Made by a program: the position numbers and the translations under genes
Shown here: positions 46,037 through 53,524 of the stretch, piece after piece
Position numbering within the stretch: the stretch's first letter is position 1
How the letters are laid out: every line of letters starts with the position of its first letter
Notes under the pieces: generated by a model
What the model saw: only the letters and a program-made list of their open reading frames with translations
Database searches by the model: none
Told to the model about the DNA's origin: nothing
Assembly (NCBI GenBank): GCA_019752015.1
Contig: JAIEMQ010000020.1
Location: 35,431 to 99,430 of the forward strand
DNA from: Cyanobacteriota bacterium
GTDB lineage: Bacteria; Acidobacteriota; Vicinamibacteria; Vicinamibacterales; UBA2999
Reading direction: 5' to 3'
Length of the DNA: 64,000 nt

Positions 46037-46131
46037 CACCACCCGCAACAGTCGGTCTTGAACCGGCACGACGGGCAGCGCCATACGGCGTGCATGCGAT
46101 ACATGTCGGCGCCGCAGCGCTCGCACTTCAT
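46036..46131 (-). CDS. Zinc-ribbon miniprotein co-translated with MCC beta
   Basis: A 31-residue protein from ATG 46131: [17 protein letters not shown] followed by [14 protein letters not shown], i.e. CxxC...CxxC....CC, a compact zinc ribbon. AAGAGG lies 4 nt upstream of this ATG. A longer in-frame start (GTG 46222-46224) would add 31 residues but coincides with the predicted transcription start of a TATAAT promoter. The stop and the MCC beta start share a base (TGATG), so the two are translationally coupled. Function unknown; possibly a regulatory or assembly partner. Confidence 0.7.
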   Translation of the reverse strand: MKCERCGADMYRMHAVWRCPSCRFKTDCCGW

Positions 46132-46230
46132 CGCCTCTTCAGGCGCGGCCGGCGCCTGGTTCAGAGCGGAAATGATGGGAGTGACGATCGGGCGTGGAAC
46201 GGGTTTGCGGGAAGGCTCATCCACCCCGGC

Positions 46231-46236
46231 ATTATA
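46231..46236 (-). promoter_or_regulatory. Sigma70-type -10 box (TATAAT) upstream of the zinc-ribbon/MCC beta unit
   Basis: A perfect TATAAT on the minus strand; no good -35 box is visible at 17-18 bp. A transcript would begin near 46224, giving a leader of about 90 nt to ATG 46131. Confidence 0.45.
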
Positions 46237-46265
46237 ACGTCGAGGTGGATGACCTACGGTTAACC

Positions 46266-46282
46266 GCCCCGCGGAGCGGGGC
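46266..46282. terminator. GC-rich hairpin downstream of a 29-residue small gene
   Basis: GCCCCGC-gga-GCGGGGC, a 7-bp perfect stem with 3-nt loop, 12 bp beyond the stop of the minus-strand small membrane protein gene. On the minus strand no U-run follows; possibly a terminator or processing hairpin. Confidence 0.5.
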
Positions 46283-46294
46283 CAGAAAACAGAG

Positions 46295-46384
46295 TTACAG
46301 GCCGCAACCCATCTGATTCGCAACAAACCACAACGCGATAATCGAGACGGGCACACCCAGCAACCACGCGACTCCATACTTCAT
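46295..46384 (-). CDS. 29-residue single-span membrane miniprotein
   Basis: Encodes MKYGVAWLLGVPVSII followed by ALWFVANQMGCGL, a single membrane span with a polar C-terminus. GAGGAG lies 7 nt upstream of the ATG, and a sigma54-like element (46417-46432) lies 33 bp upstream of it. A hairpin follows the stop. These three signals together support a real gene. Family not recognised. Confidence 0.7.
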   Translation of the reverse strand: MKYGVAWLLGVPVSIIALWFVANQMGCGL

Positions 46385-46416
46385 CTCAGTCTCCTCTCAT
46401 TCCCTTATCCAGTCGA

Positions 46417-46432
46417 AGCAACATGCATTCCA
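46417..46432 (-). promoter_or_regulatory. Sigma54-like promoter of the 29-residue miniprotein
   Basis: On the minus strand TGGAAT-N5-TTGCT, GG-N10-GC spacing exact; predicted start near 46407. It lies back-to-back with the plus-strand element at 46440-46455. Confidence 0.5.
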
Positions 46433-46439
46433 GGCGATC

Positions 46440-46455
46440 CGGCATCACCGTTGCT
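46440..46455 (+). promoter_or_regulatory. Sigma54-like promoter of the C-x2-C small protein gene
   Basis: CGGCAT-N5-TTGCT, GG-N10-GC spacing exact; predicted start near 46466, immediately before the GGAGG ribosome site of the gene at 46478. Confidence 0.5.
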
Positions 46456-46477
46456 ACGAACTACAGCGGAGGTCGTG

Positions 46478-46771
46478 ATGAGAGGGTTTAATCACCACAT
46501 CGGTTCGCCCACGATGGCGCTGGTTACCGAAAGTGTGGATGTCGGGACCGCGTTCAAGCACGCCATGGCCCGGCTTCGCCGGAAGACGCGTCACCTGCTG
46601 TGCACCGTCGTCAACGGCGGTCACGAGCTCTACCGTGCGCGCACCGACACCAAGCTCTTCCAGCAGTGCCTGATGTGTGGATACGAGACGCCCGGTTGGA
46701 CCATCGATCGGCGCGATCGCCGGTTGCACCTCGTCAGCAACCCGCAGACGAACGTCGCGGTTCGCCGTTAG
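46478..46771 (+). CDS. Small protein with Cys-rich (zinc-knuckle-like) motif
   Basis: 97 residues from ATG 46478 with GCGGAGG upstream. N-terminal half basic (FKHAMARLRRKTRHLLC). The middle reads VNGGHELYRARTDTKLFQQC then LMCGYETPGWTID, a pattern (GHxxxRxR....C.xCG.ETPGW) that recurs in small uncharacterised bacterial proteins. It has one CxxC plus an upstream Cys and His, so zinc binding is plausible. No signal peptide. It is controlled by a sigma54-like element that is divergent from that of the 29-residue miniprotein. Confidence 0.75.
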   Translation: MRGFNHHIGSPTMALVTESVDVGTAFKHAMARLRRKTRHLLCTVVNGGHELYRARTDTKLFQQCLMCGYETPGWTIDRRDRRLHLVSNPQTNVAVRR

Positions 46772-46950
46772 GGGGGCCCTCGGGTCCCCCGCACGAGCCC
46801 TGCCGGCCCGCCAGGGTCAGGCCAGTGAACGGCGCCTGAAGATCCGCGACGTGAGTCGCCGGTTTCTGTCGCCCGCGCGTCGTTGCTCCATTCCCATTCC
46901 GATGTTCGGCAGTCCGCGTCTGCGTGATCGGCGAAACGCGCTGCGTTTGC

Positions 46951-46966
46951 GGGAACGACGGTTGCA
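46951..46966 (+). promoter_or_regulatory. Sigma54-like promoter of the small hybrid kinase
   Basis: GGGAAC-N5-TTGCA, full -12 box and exact GG-N10-GC spacing; predicted start near 46978, 7 nt before ATG 46985. The preceding 46772-46950 stretch has no supported gene. Confidence 0.45.
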
Positions 46967-46984
46967 AAGAATGTTGTGCTTCGC

Positions 46985-48286
46985 ATGAACGAGCTTGCCG
47001 TTGCGATCATCCTGTTACTGACAGGATTCCTGTTCTCGCTGGAATTGCGCCGCCGCCGGCTGGCGGAAACACGCCTGCAGGAAACGCTCGCCTCGGTCGA
47101 GCAGCAGGTCGCCGATCGCACCGACGCGCTGTCGAAGGCGATGGCCGAGCTTCAGGTCAGCCAGCGGCAGGCCGAAGAGGCCAGCCACTTGAAGGATGAA
47201 TTCCTCGCCACCGCATCGCATGAGCTGCGGACGCCGCTCAACGCGATCGTGGGCTGGGTCCACGTGCTGCAGACCGGCGCCTTGAAGGACGACGATCAAC
47301 GGCTGCAGGCCGTGAAAGCCATCGATCGCAACGCCAGGATTCAAACCCGCTTGATCGAAGATCTCCTCGACGTCTCGCGGATGATCAAGGGCCAGGTCAG
47401 CCTGACCGTCGCCCCGGTTGATCTCCGCTCGATCGTCGTCGCCGCCGTGGACACGCTCCGGCCGGCAGCCGCCGCGAAAGACATCGCGGTCGACGTCGAG
47501 GGAACAGAGGATGCGCTGCCGGTGATCGGCGACGAGCATCGTCTGCAGCAGGTGATCTGGAACCTGCTGGCCAACGCGCTGAAATACACCTCGCGGGGGG
47601 GTCGTATTACGGTGAGCACGACCGGGGACGATCACCGCGCCGTCGTGCGCGTGCGCGACAACGGCGAAGGCATCGACGCGAATTTCCTGCCGCACGTGTT
47701 CGAGCCGTTCCGTCAGGGAACCTCCGCGACCATGCGCAGCGGACTCGGACTCGGGCTGGCGATCGTCAAGCGTCTCGTCGATCTGAACGAGGGCATCATT
47801 ACGGCCGAGAGTGAGGGGCAGGGACGCGGCTCGACGTTCACCGTCTCGTTGCCGGCGGCGCAGGTCTCGTCCGTCGTGGCGCCGGCGATAACGCGCGAAC
47901 CGTATTTCCGTCGTCTTCATGTGCTCGTCGCGGAGGATGATGCCGACTCGGCCGCCGCACTCACCGCCATCCTCGAGCTCCACGGCTGCGAAACCCAGAC
48001 GGCAGCCACCGCTTCGGAATGTCTCCGCATCAGCGGTGAGTGGCCGACCGATGTCCTGGTCTGCGATGTCGGTCTGCCCGACGACGATGGCTATGGATTG
48101 TTGAAGCGCTTGCGCAGCTCGCCGGAAGGGGAGCGCATTCCCGCGATTGCGCTGACGGCGTATGCGCGTCCTGAAGATCGCGCGAAAGCCCTGGCTGCCG
48201 GCTTCCGCGCGCATTTGTCGAAGCCGCTCGATCCAGAAAGTCTCTTGAAAGAAATCTCCGACGCTGTGAAAGAATCCGCTGCCTGA
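46985..48286 (+). CDS. Hybrid histidine kinase: TM, coiled coil, HisKA, HATPase, REC
   Basis: 433 residues from ATG 46985 (a GTG at 46976 adds three). One N-terminal membrane segment (LAVAIILLLTGFLFSLEL) is followed by a coiled coil, HisKA ([20 protein letters not shown]), HATPase (NLLANALKYTSRGG, GLGLGLAIVKRL) and a receiver (HVLVAEDDADSAAALTAILE, VCDVGLPDDDGYGLL, HLSKPLDPESLL). There is no extracellular sensor domain, so the input may come from the membrane or a partner. It converges with the sigma54 activator gene downstream. Confidence 0.92.
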   Translation: MNELAVAIILLLTGFLFSLELRRRRLAETRLQETLASVEQQVADRTDALSKAMAELQVSQRQAEEASHLKDEFLATASHELRTPLNAIVGWVHVLQTGALKDDDQRLQAVKAIDRNARIQTRLIEDLLDVSRMIKGQVSLTVAPVDLRSIVVAAVDTLRPAAAAKDIAVDVEGTEDALPVIGDEHRLQQVIWNLLANALKYTSRGGRITVSTTGDDHRAVVRVRDNGEGIDANFLPHVFEPFRQGTSATMRSGLGLGLAIVKRLVDLNEGIITAESEGQGRGSTFTVSLPAAQVSSVVAPAITREPYFRRLHVLVAEDDADSAAALTAILELHGCETQTAATASECLRISGEWPTDVLVCDVGLPDDDGYGLLKRLRSSPEGERIPAIALTAYARPEDRAKALAAGFRAHLSKPLDPESLLKEISDAVKESAA

Positions 48287-48309
48287 ACAATCCGCCTAAA
48301 GCCGGATTG

Positions 48310-49863
48310 TCACGCGTTAGGTGATTCCGAGATCCCGCACTCCTTCATCTTGTTCAGCAGCGTCTTGTAACTCACCTGCAGGTACTCGGCCGTCTTGCGC
48401 CGGTTCCAGCGGAAGCGCTCGAGCGCGTGTTGAATCGCTTCCTTCTCGGCGCCCATCGCCGCGGTGCGCGCGAGCTCCTGGAGGTTGACGCCGTCGGCGC
48501 CCATGAACGCGCCGATGCCGTCCCCGGCGGGAACCGGCGGCGGCGCGGGAATCGAGAACGCGGGTGGCGGCGGCGGCGCGGCCGCCACGGGACGCGAATA
48601 GGGAACCGTTTGCGGTTGCGGCTGTCTCGCCGGCGCGGCGTGCGGCGGCTGCTCGGCTTCGGCGTTGGCGCGAGCGGTGCGCAGGCGTCCGAGCTCCGCG
48701 AGGATCAGCGTTTCGTCCTGCAGCACGACGAGCCGCTTCATGATGTTCTCGAGCTCGCGGATGTTGCCGGGCCATTCGTAGGAGAGCAGCGCCTCCTGCA
48801 GCACGAGCGACGGCCGCGTCGCCGGGCGGTGATACACCGACGAGAACTTCAACAGGAAGAATTCGATCAGCTGCGGAATTTCTTCGCGGCGCTCGCGCAG
48901 TGGCGGAACATGCACCTCGATGACCTGCAGGCGATAGTAGAGGTCCTCGCGGAACGTGCCCTGCCGCATCATCAGCTCGAGATCGCGATTGGTTGCGGCA
49001 ATCACGCGCACGTCGACTTCGACGGTGCGGTTGCTGCCAAGCTTGGTGAACTCGCGGTCCTGGAGCACGTGCAGGATCTTCGCCTGCAATGCCTGCGGCA
49101 TCTCGCCGATCTCGTCGAGCATGATCGTGCCGTGCTGCGCGAACTCGAACTTGCCGACGCGTGTCGAGGCCGCGCCGGTGAACGCGCCGCGCTCGTGGCC
49201 GAACAATTCGCTTTCGAGCAGATCCGCCGGCAGCGCCGCGCAATTGACCTTGACGAACGGCGCCGCGCGCCGCGGCGATCGACGATGAATCTCGCGCGCG
49301 ATCACTTCCTTGCCGACGCCGCTCTCACCGCGCAGCAGCACGCTGATGTCGTTGTCGGCGACGCGATCGACCATGGTCATCACCGGCTGCATTGCCTTGC
49401 CGGAGCTCCAGCACGGCTGCGCGCCGTCGGGATCCTGTCCGACCTGCGTGCGCAGCCGCTGGACTTCGCTGGTGAGCGAGAGCCGTTCGAGCGCGTTTCG
49501 AATCGCGGCCTCGAGCGCAACTTCGCCGACGCCGTCGGGATCGCCGGGCTTCACCACGTAGTCGGTCGCACCGAGACGAACCGCTTCGACGATCGTCGCC
49601 GGCGTTTGTCCTCCGGACAACATGACAACCTGCGCCGCGGGATGCGCGAGGCGGATCTGGCGCAGTGTTTCAAGGCCGTCGAGGCCGGGCATCGAGACGT
49701 CGAGCAGGATCACGTCCGGCAGCGCGCCTTCGCGCAGACCGGCGAGCAACGCGTCGCCGCTCTGGTAGGCGAGTGTCTCGTAGCCGCGCGACCGCAACAT
49801 GGTCTGGAGATATTCTCCAAACGGCTGATCGTCGTCGACGATGGCAAGTGTGGCGCTGCTCAT
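48310..49863 (-). CDS. NtrC-family sigma54-dependent response regulator
   Basis: 517 residues from ATG 49863. Receiver (TLAIVDDDQPFGEYLQTMLR, VILLDVSMPGLDGL), then the AAA+ sigma54 activation domain with Walker A GESGVGKE, the GAFTGA sigma54-contact loop (FGHERGAFTGAASTRVGKFE) and Walker B IMLDEIGEMP. A long Pro/Ala-rich linker (residues about 410-450) leads to a Fis-type HTH (EAIQHALERFRWNRRKTAEY, LQVSYKTLLNKMKECG). It activates sigma54 promoters when phosphorylated. Its start overlaps the stop of the small kinase gene (ATGA), indicating a cognate pair. Confidence 0.95.
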   Translation of the reverse strand: MSSATLAIVDDDQPFGEYLQTMLRSRGYETLAYQSGDALLAGLREGALPDVILLDVSMPGLDGLETLRQIRLAHPAAQVVMLSGGQTPATIVEAVRLGATDYVVKPGDPDGVGEVALEAAIRNALERLSLTSEVQRLRTQVGQDPDGAQPCWSSGKAMQPVMTMVDRVADNDISVLLRGESGVGKEVIAREIHRRSPRRAAPFVKVNCAALPADLLESELFGHERGAFTGAASTRVGKFEFAQHGTIMLDEIGEMPQALQAKILHVLQDREFTKLGSNRTVEVDVRVIAATNRDLELMMRQGTFREDLYYRLQVIEVHVPPLRERREEIPQLIEFFLLKFSSVYHRPATRPSLVLQEALLSYEWPGNIRELENIMKRLVVLQDETLILAELGRLRTARANAEAEQPPHAAPARQPQPQTVPYSRPVAAAPPPPPAFSIPAPPPVPAGDGIGAFMGADGVNLQELARTAAMGAEKEAIQHALERFRWNRRKTAEYLQVSYKTLLNKMKECGISESPNA

Positions 49864-50507
49864 GCGTTTACCAATGGGAATCGAAACCCGACGCACGCGC
49901 GATGATCCGACGTCGTCCACGTCTGCACGTTTTGCTTGTCCAGCACGAACGCTGCCCAAATCAGCTTCAAGCCTTTTCCGCCCTTTCCAAAATCAACCGG
50001 CCGCGCGTTCGGCGCTCCGGGACCGCTCTGCAACGCGTCGAGCGATTCATTCGCTCCCGCCAGGATTCTCAACTCGCCGCCCGCCTCGATCCTGATCGAG
50101 TGCGGCTTGTCGCGCGCTTCGTCGAAGGCCGCCTTCGCGGCGATCGCCACCGCCTGCGCGACGTCGCGATGATTCGATATCGAGAGGCTTCCGGCCGGCT
50201 CACCGAGCCAGCTCGCGCCTTCGACTTCGCTCTGCTCGCGCACGCTCTTCACGAAGTCGTGCGCGCCAACGCGTTCGGGAATGCCGTGCGCGGCACTCTC
50301 CGACAGCGCGCTTACCTTACCCATGTCCACGCACAGCGCGGCCAGCGCGCCGAGTGCTTGACGCGTTTGCTCGAACGCCCTGCGCGTGTCGTCAACATTC
50401 GTGAGCCGCCCATCGAGATATAGCTTCAAGTAACCCTGCGACACCGCCAATGGCGTCCGGATTTCGTGGGCCAGCGTATTCAATACTTGAGCCAAGTGTG
50501 GCGGCAT
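49860..50507 (-). CDS. Short, divergent histidine kinase paired with the NtrC-type regulator
   Basis: A 215-residue soluble protein. The HisKA box is clear (LNTLAHEIRTPLAVSQGYLK), with the phospho-His in the usual context. The following ATPase-like region is degenerate: no canonical N box, and only a remnant G2-like GKGGKGLKLIWAAFVLDKQN before a beta-rich end. It may dimerise and transfer phosphate rather than bind ATP, i.e. act as a histidine phosphotransferase-like element. The ATG of the sigma54 activator overlaps its stop, so the two are made together. It lacks any sensor domain. Confidence 0.8.
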   Translation of the reverse strand: MPPHLAQVLNTLAHEIRTPLAVSQGYLKLYLDGRLTNVDDTRRAFEQTRQALGALAALCVDMGKVSALSESAAHGIPERVGAHDFVKSVREQSEVEGASWLGEPAGSLSISNHRDVAQAVAIAAKAAFDEARDKPHSIRIEAGGELRILAGANESLDALQSGPGAPNARPVDFGKGGKGLKLIWAAFVLDKQNVQTWTTSDHRACVGFRFPLVNA

Positions 50508-50587
50508 CCTGAAAGCGTAACACTTCTCTCATCCTCAACCGTTTGGCATGCATCGTGAAATGGCAACCGACAGATGGGCGTGTAGCC

Positions 50588-51022
50588 ATGACGATGGGCC
50601 GACATATTTTGATCGTCGACGACTATCCGGACGCCCTTGATATCTGGGTGCTGTACCTCGGATCGCTGGGCTATCGCGTGTCGACGGCGGGCGATGGGGA
50701 AGCGGCGCTCGCGCACGCGGTGCGCCTGCATCCCGATTTGATTGTGCTCGATCTGGAGCTGCCGCGCCTCTCGGGATTCGAGGTGGCCGAGCGTCTGCGG
50801 GCCCATCCCGAGACGAAACACATCCCGCTGATTGCGGCGACGGGCTATTCGCACATGAAGCAGATCGATCGCGCGCGCGCCGCGGGGTTCGATCAAATCG
50901 TGATCAAGCCGTGCGACCCCGACAGGCTCGTCGAGGAAATCGAACGGTTGCTGGACCCGACTGATGAGCCGTTCATCCAGCCCAGCCATTTCTCTGTGGA
51001 GCATGGTCACAAGAATGGGTAG
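50588..51022 (+). CDS. Stand-alone response regulator receiver
   Basis: 144 residues from ATG 50588, a single CheY-like receiver: HILIVDDYPDALDIWVLYLG (acidic pair), LIVLDLELPRLSGFEVAERL (phospho-Asp), PLIAATGYSHMK (Thr switch), QIVIKPCDPDRLVEE (Lys). The short tail has no output domain. It diverges from the small kinase/NtrC pair and could be a phosphate sink or relay in that pathway; no partner is certain. Confidence 0.9.
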   Translation: MTMGRHILIVDDYPDALDIWVLYLGSLGYRVSTAGDGEAALAHAVRLHPDLIVLDLELPRLSGFEVAERLRAHPETKHIPLIAATGYSHMKQIDRARAAGFDQIVIKPCDPDRLVEEIERLLDPTDEPFIQPSHFSVEHGHKNG

Positions 51023-51045
51023 CACGTTACCCAGTGGTGGAGCAA

Positions 51046-51477
51046 ATGACGACAGATACAGCTGTGCTTGAGCGCGCGTTGGTGGTGATGGCCATCGCCA
51101 TGTCGATTCAAACGCTGCTGTTCGTCGGCGCGGCAATCGGCGCGTTCATCGCGTGGCGCCGGGCTGCCGCGGCGCTCGAAGAGGCTAAGGCGAAGGCGGA
51201 AGCGCAGGTGGTTGAGCTGCGCGCTTTCCTCGATCGCATGGCGGTGACCGTCGATGAAACCGCGCGCGCGTTGCGACGCGGCACCAACGCAGCGGACGAC
51301 TTGATGACCGATGTGCGCGACGCGATGGGCACGGTCAGAAATTCCGTCGGCACCGTGGCGTCGGTCGTCTCGGCGCCGCGCGCCGCATTGGCGGTTGGGT
51401 TGTTGAAAGGCATTCAGGTCTGGCGCAAGCGTCGCGCCGCGCAGCGGCTGGCTGCTTCTGCTGCTTCCGAGTTGTAA
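51046..51477 (+). CDS. DUF948-like membrane protein
   Basis: 143 residues from ATG 51046 with GGAGC upstream (GTG 51034 is an alternative). One N-terminal membrane span (MAIAMSIQTLLFVGAAIGAF) is followed by an amphipathic coiled-coil region (LEEAKAKAEAQVVELRAFLD, TADDLMTDVRDAMGTVRN-like) and a basic tail. The pattern is that of DUF948/YtxG-like general stress membrane proteins, and the next gene is YtxH-like, matching the YtxG-YtxH pair of Firmicutes stress operons. Function unknown. Confidence 0.75.
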   Translation: MTTDTAVLERALVVMAIAMSIQTLLFVGAAIGAFIAWRRAAAALEEAKAKAEAQVVELRAFLDRMAVTVDETARALRRGTNAADDLMTDVRDAMGTVRNSVGTVASVVSAPRAALAVGLLKGIQVWRKRRAAQRLAASAASEL

Positions 51478-51507
51478 GTAACGAGACGCACTGCAAAGGA
51501 GAGAGAA

Positions 51508-51825
51508 ATGACACGGTGGAACGACGAAGAATCAACGGGCAGCGGCATGTTCCTGCTCGGCGCGGTGGCCGGCGCGCTCCTGGGCGCCGGCGTGGCGCTG
51601 CTGATGGCGCCGAAGGCCGGCGCCGACACCCGCAAGGATCTGAGCGACGGTTACAGCTCGGTGCGCGACGCCGCGGCGCGCCGCTATCGCGAGATGGCCG
51701 ATCGCGCCTCCGCGAAGTTCGACGAAGCGTCAGCGAAATTCGAACAGAAAGTCGACCAGTACAAGGGCCGTAACTCGTCAACCGTTGGAGATGCGACATC
51801 GCCGACCGGCATGCCGCACGCGTAG
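51508..51825 (+). CDS. YtxH-domain membrane protein
   Basis: A 105-residue protein with one membrane span (GMFLLGAVAGALLGAGVALL) directly followed by the YtxH signature MAPKAGADTRKDLSDGYSSV and a helical, charged tail. AAGGAGAG lies 7 nt upstream of the ATG. It forms a small operon with the DUF948-like gene upstream and the 49-residue membrane protein downstream. YtxH-like proteins are stress-induced with undefined role. Confidence 0.9.
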   Translation: MTRWNDEESTGSGMFLLGAVAGALLGAGVALLMAPKAGADTRKDLSDGYSSVRDAAARRYREMADRASAKFDEASAKFEQKVDQYKGRNSSTVGDATSPTGMPHA

Positions 51826-51837
51826 GAGCCGAATTCC

Positions 51838-51987
51838 ATGCTGACAACCATCCTCGTTTTGCTGATCGTGCTCTGGCTGCTCGGAATGGTGAGCTCCTAC
51901 ACGCTCGGCGGTTTCATTCACATCCTGCTCGTCCTGGCGATCGCCGTCGTGCTGATTCGCGTGATCCAGGGCCGCCGGCCTATTTGA
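51838..51987 (+). CDS. 49-residue membrane protein (Lmo0937/DUF5670-like)
   Basis: Encodes MLTTILVLLIVLWLLGMVSS then YTLGGFIHILLVLAIAVV and LIRVIQGRRPI: two short hydrophobic segments and a basic end, the pattern of the Lmo0937 (DUF5670) family. It begins 13 bp after the YtxH stop, with GGAGCCG upstream. It is followed by a 13-bp-stem hairpin, so it closes the operon. Confidence 0.85.
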   Translation: MLTTILVLLIVLWLLGMVSSYTLGGFIHILLVLAIAVVLIRVIQGRRPI

Positions 51988-52015
51988 GCAGGCTGCTGAA
52001 CCTGGCGTAATTCCG

Positions 52016-52046
52016 GCCTTCGCCTCCTGATGAAGGAGGCGGAGGC
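52016..52046. terminator. Hairpin closing the DUF948-YtxH-DUF5670 operon
   Basis: Arms 52016-52028 and 52034-52046 pair over 13 bp with one G-U wobble around a GATGA loop, followed by TTGT. It sits 29 bp after the last stop. Confidence 0.6.
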
Positions 52047-52059
52047 TTGTCACGTTTCC

Positions 52060-52069
52060 GTATTAATAC
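52060..52069. promoter_or_regulatory. Perfect palindrome GTATTAATAC, possible operator
   Basis: Perfect 10-bp AT-rich palindrome 30 bp upstream of the sigma54 activator ATG (52100), within the likely promoter region (TTGTCA at 52047-52052 as a possible -35). A regulator binding site is inference. Confidence 0.35.
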
Positions 52070-52099
52070 GCTACACTTCTGTATGGTTGGCCTGCAGAT

Positions 52100-53524
52100 A
52101 TGTCTTCAATGAAGTCTGCAAACCGGCGCCGCGTTCTCGTGGTGGACGACGAGCCGATGGTGACCGACTGGTTGAAGATGGTCATCGAGCAAGGCGCGAC
52201 GCCTCCGGGGTACGAGGTGCGCGCCGCGGCGGTCGGCTCACGAGCGCTCGAGATCTTCCGCAGCTGGCGCCCCGACGTCGTCCTCATCGATCTCGTGCTG
52301 CCGGATATCGACGGCATCGAGCTGCTGCGGCAGCTGAAGGCGATCGACGAGTCGCCGGAGATGATCGTGATCAGCGGCGTCGGCACCATCACGCGCGCGC
52401 TCGAAGCGGGGCAGGCCGGCGCGTTCTATTTCATCGAGAAGTCGCATCTCGATCCGACCGGCATTGTCTCGATCCTCGATCGCGCGACCGATCTGCAGGT
52501 CGAGCGCGCGCAGCACGAGCGCCTCAAGGAAAAGGTCCGCGACCAGTACGCGTTCTCGAACATCATCGGCAAGAGCAAGAAGATGCGCGAGCTCTTCGAG
52601 CTGATCGAAGCGGTGGCCGAGAGCGACGCCAACATCCTGATCCAGGGCGAGAACGGCGTCGGCAAGGAGCTGATCGCCAACGCGATTCACGTGCGCAGCG
52701 GCCGCGCGAAGGGGCCGTTCATCAAGATCAATTGCGCGGCGCTGCCGAAGGAGCTGATCGAGTCGGAGCTGTTCGGCTACAAGAAGGGCGCCTTCACGGG
52801 CGCGACCGGCGACAAGGTCGGCTTGCTCGAGCTCGCCGCGGGCGGATCGTTGTTGCTCGACGAGATCGGCGAGATGCCGCTGCTGCTGCAGACGAAGCTC
52901 CTGCGCGTGCTGCAGGAGCGCGAGTATCGCCCGATTGGCAGCGATCGCCTCGTGAAGGTCGACTTCCGGTTGATCTGCGCGACCAATGTCGATCCCGACG
53001 CGGCGATCAAGGACGGGCGGCTGCGTGAGGACCTGTATTTCCGCATCAACACGGTGACCCTGCCGGTTGCTCCCCTCCGGGAGCGCAGCGAGGACCTGCC
53101 GCTCCTTTGCGCGCATTTCCTTGAAAAGTTCAACAGCCGCTATCAAAAGAACGTCAAAGGCATCTCGCCGGCGGCGTATCATCTGCTCATCCGGTTCCGC
53201 TGGCCCGGCAACGTGCGCGAGCTCGAAAATGCGATCGAGCGCGCGGTGCTGGTCGCCAAGTCCACCGACGTGCAGCCGCAGGATCTGCCCGATTCGATCC
53301 GCGGCGACGCCGTGGCCGAGGACGCGTTCACGGTGCCGCCGCACCATACGCTCGCCGAGATCGAGCGCATGGCGGTGATCCAGACGCTGCAGCGCACGAA
53401 CTGGAACAAGCAGGAGGCGGCGCAGATCCTTGGACTCTATCGGCCGACGCTGTACAGCAAGATCAAGAAGCACCACATCAAGGATCCGCGCGCCCAGGTG
53501 CGCGTCGCCGAAAACGAGGCGTGA
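52100..53524 (+). CDS. NtrC-family sigma54-dependent response regulator
   Basis: A 474-residue protein: receiver (RVLVVDDEPMVTDWLKMVIE, VVLIDLVLPDIDGIELL), then the AAA+ domain with Walker A GENGVGKE, the GAFTGA loop (FGYKKGAFTGATGDKVGLLE) and Walker B LLLDEIGEMP, Arg-finger region FRLICATNVDPDAAIKDGRL, and a C-terminal Fis-type HTH (IQTLQRTNWNKQEAAQILGL, YRPTLYSKIKKH). It activates sigma54 promoters, of which many candidates lie in this window. No kinase gene is adjacent; the BrkB gene downstream overlaps its stop by 4 bp (GTGA). Confidence 0.95.
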   Translation: MSSMKSANRRRVLVVDDEPMVTDWLKMVIEQGATPPGYEVRAAAVGSRALEIFRSWRPDVVLIDLVLPDIDGIELLRQLKAIDESPEMIVISGVGTITRALEAGQAGAFYFIEKSHLDPTGIVSILDRATDLQVERAQHERLKEKVRDQYAFSNIIGKSKKMRELFELIEAVAESDANILIQGENGVGKELIANAIHVRSGRAKGPFIKINCAALPKELIESELFGYKKGAFTGATGDKVGLLELAAGGSLLLDEIGEMPLLLQTKLLRVLQEREYRPIGSDRLVKVDFRLICATNVDPDAAIKDGRLREDLYFRINTVTLPVAPLRERSEDLPLLCAHFLEKFNSRYQKNVKGISPAAYHLLIRFRWPGNVRELENAIERAVLVAKSTDVQPQDLPDSIRGDAVAEDAFTVPPHHTLAEIERMAVIQTLQRTNWNKQEAAQILGLYRPTLYSKIKKHHIKDPRAQVRVAENEA

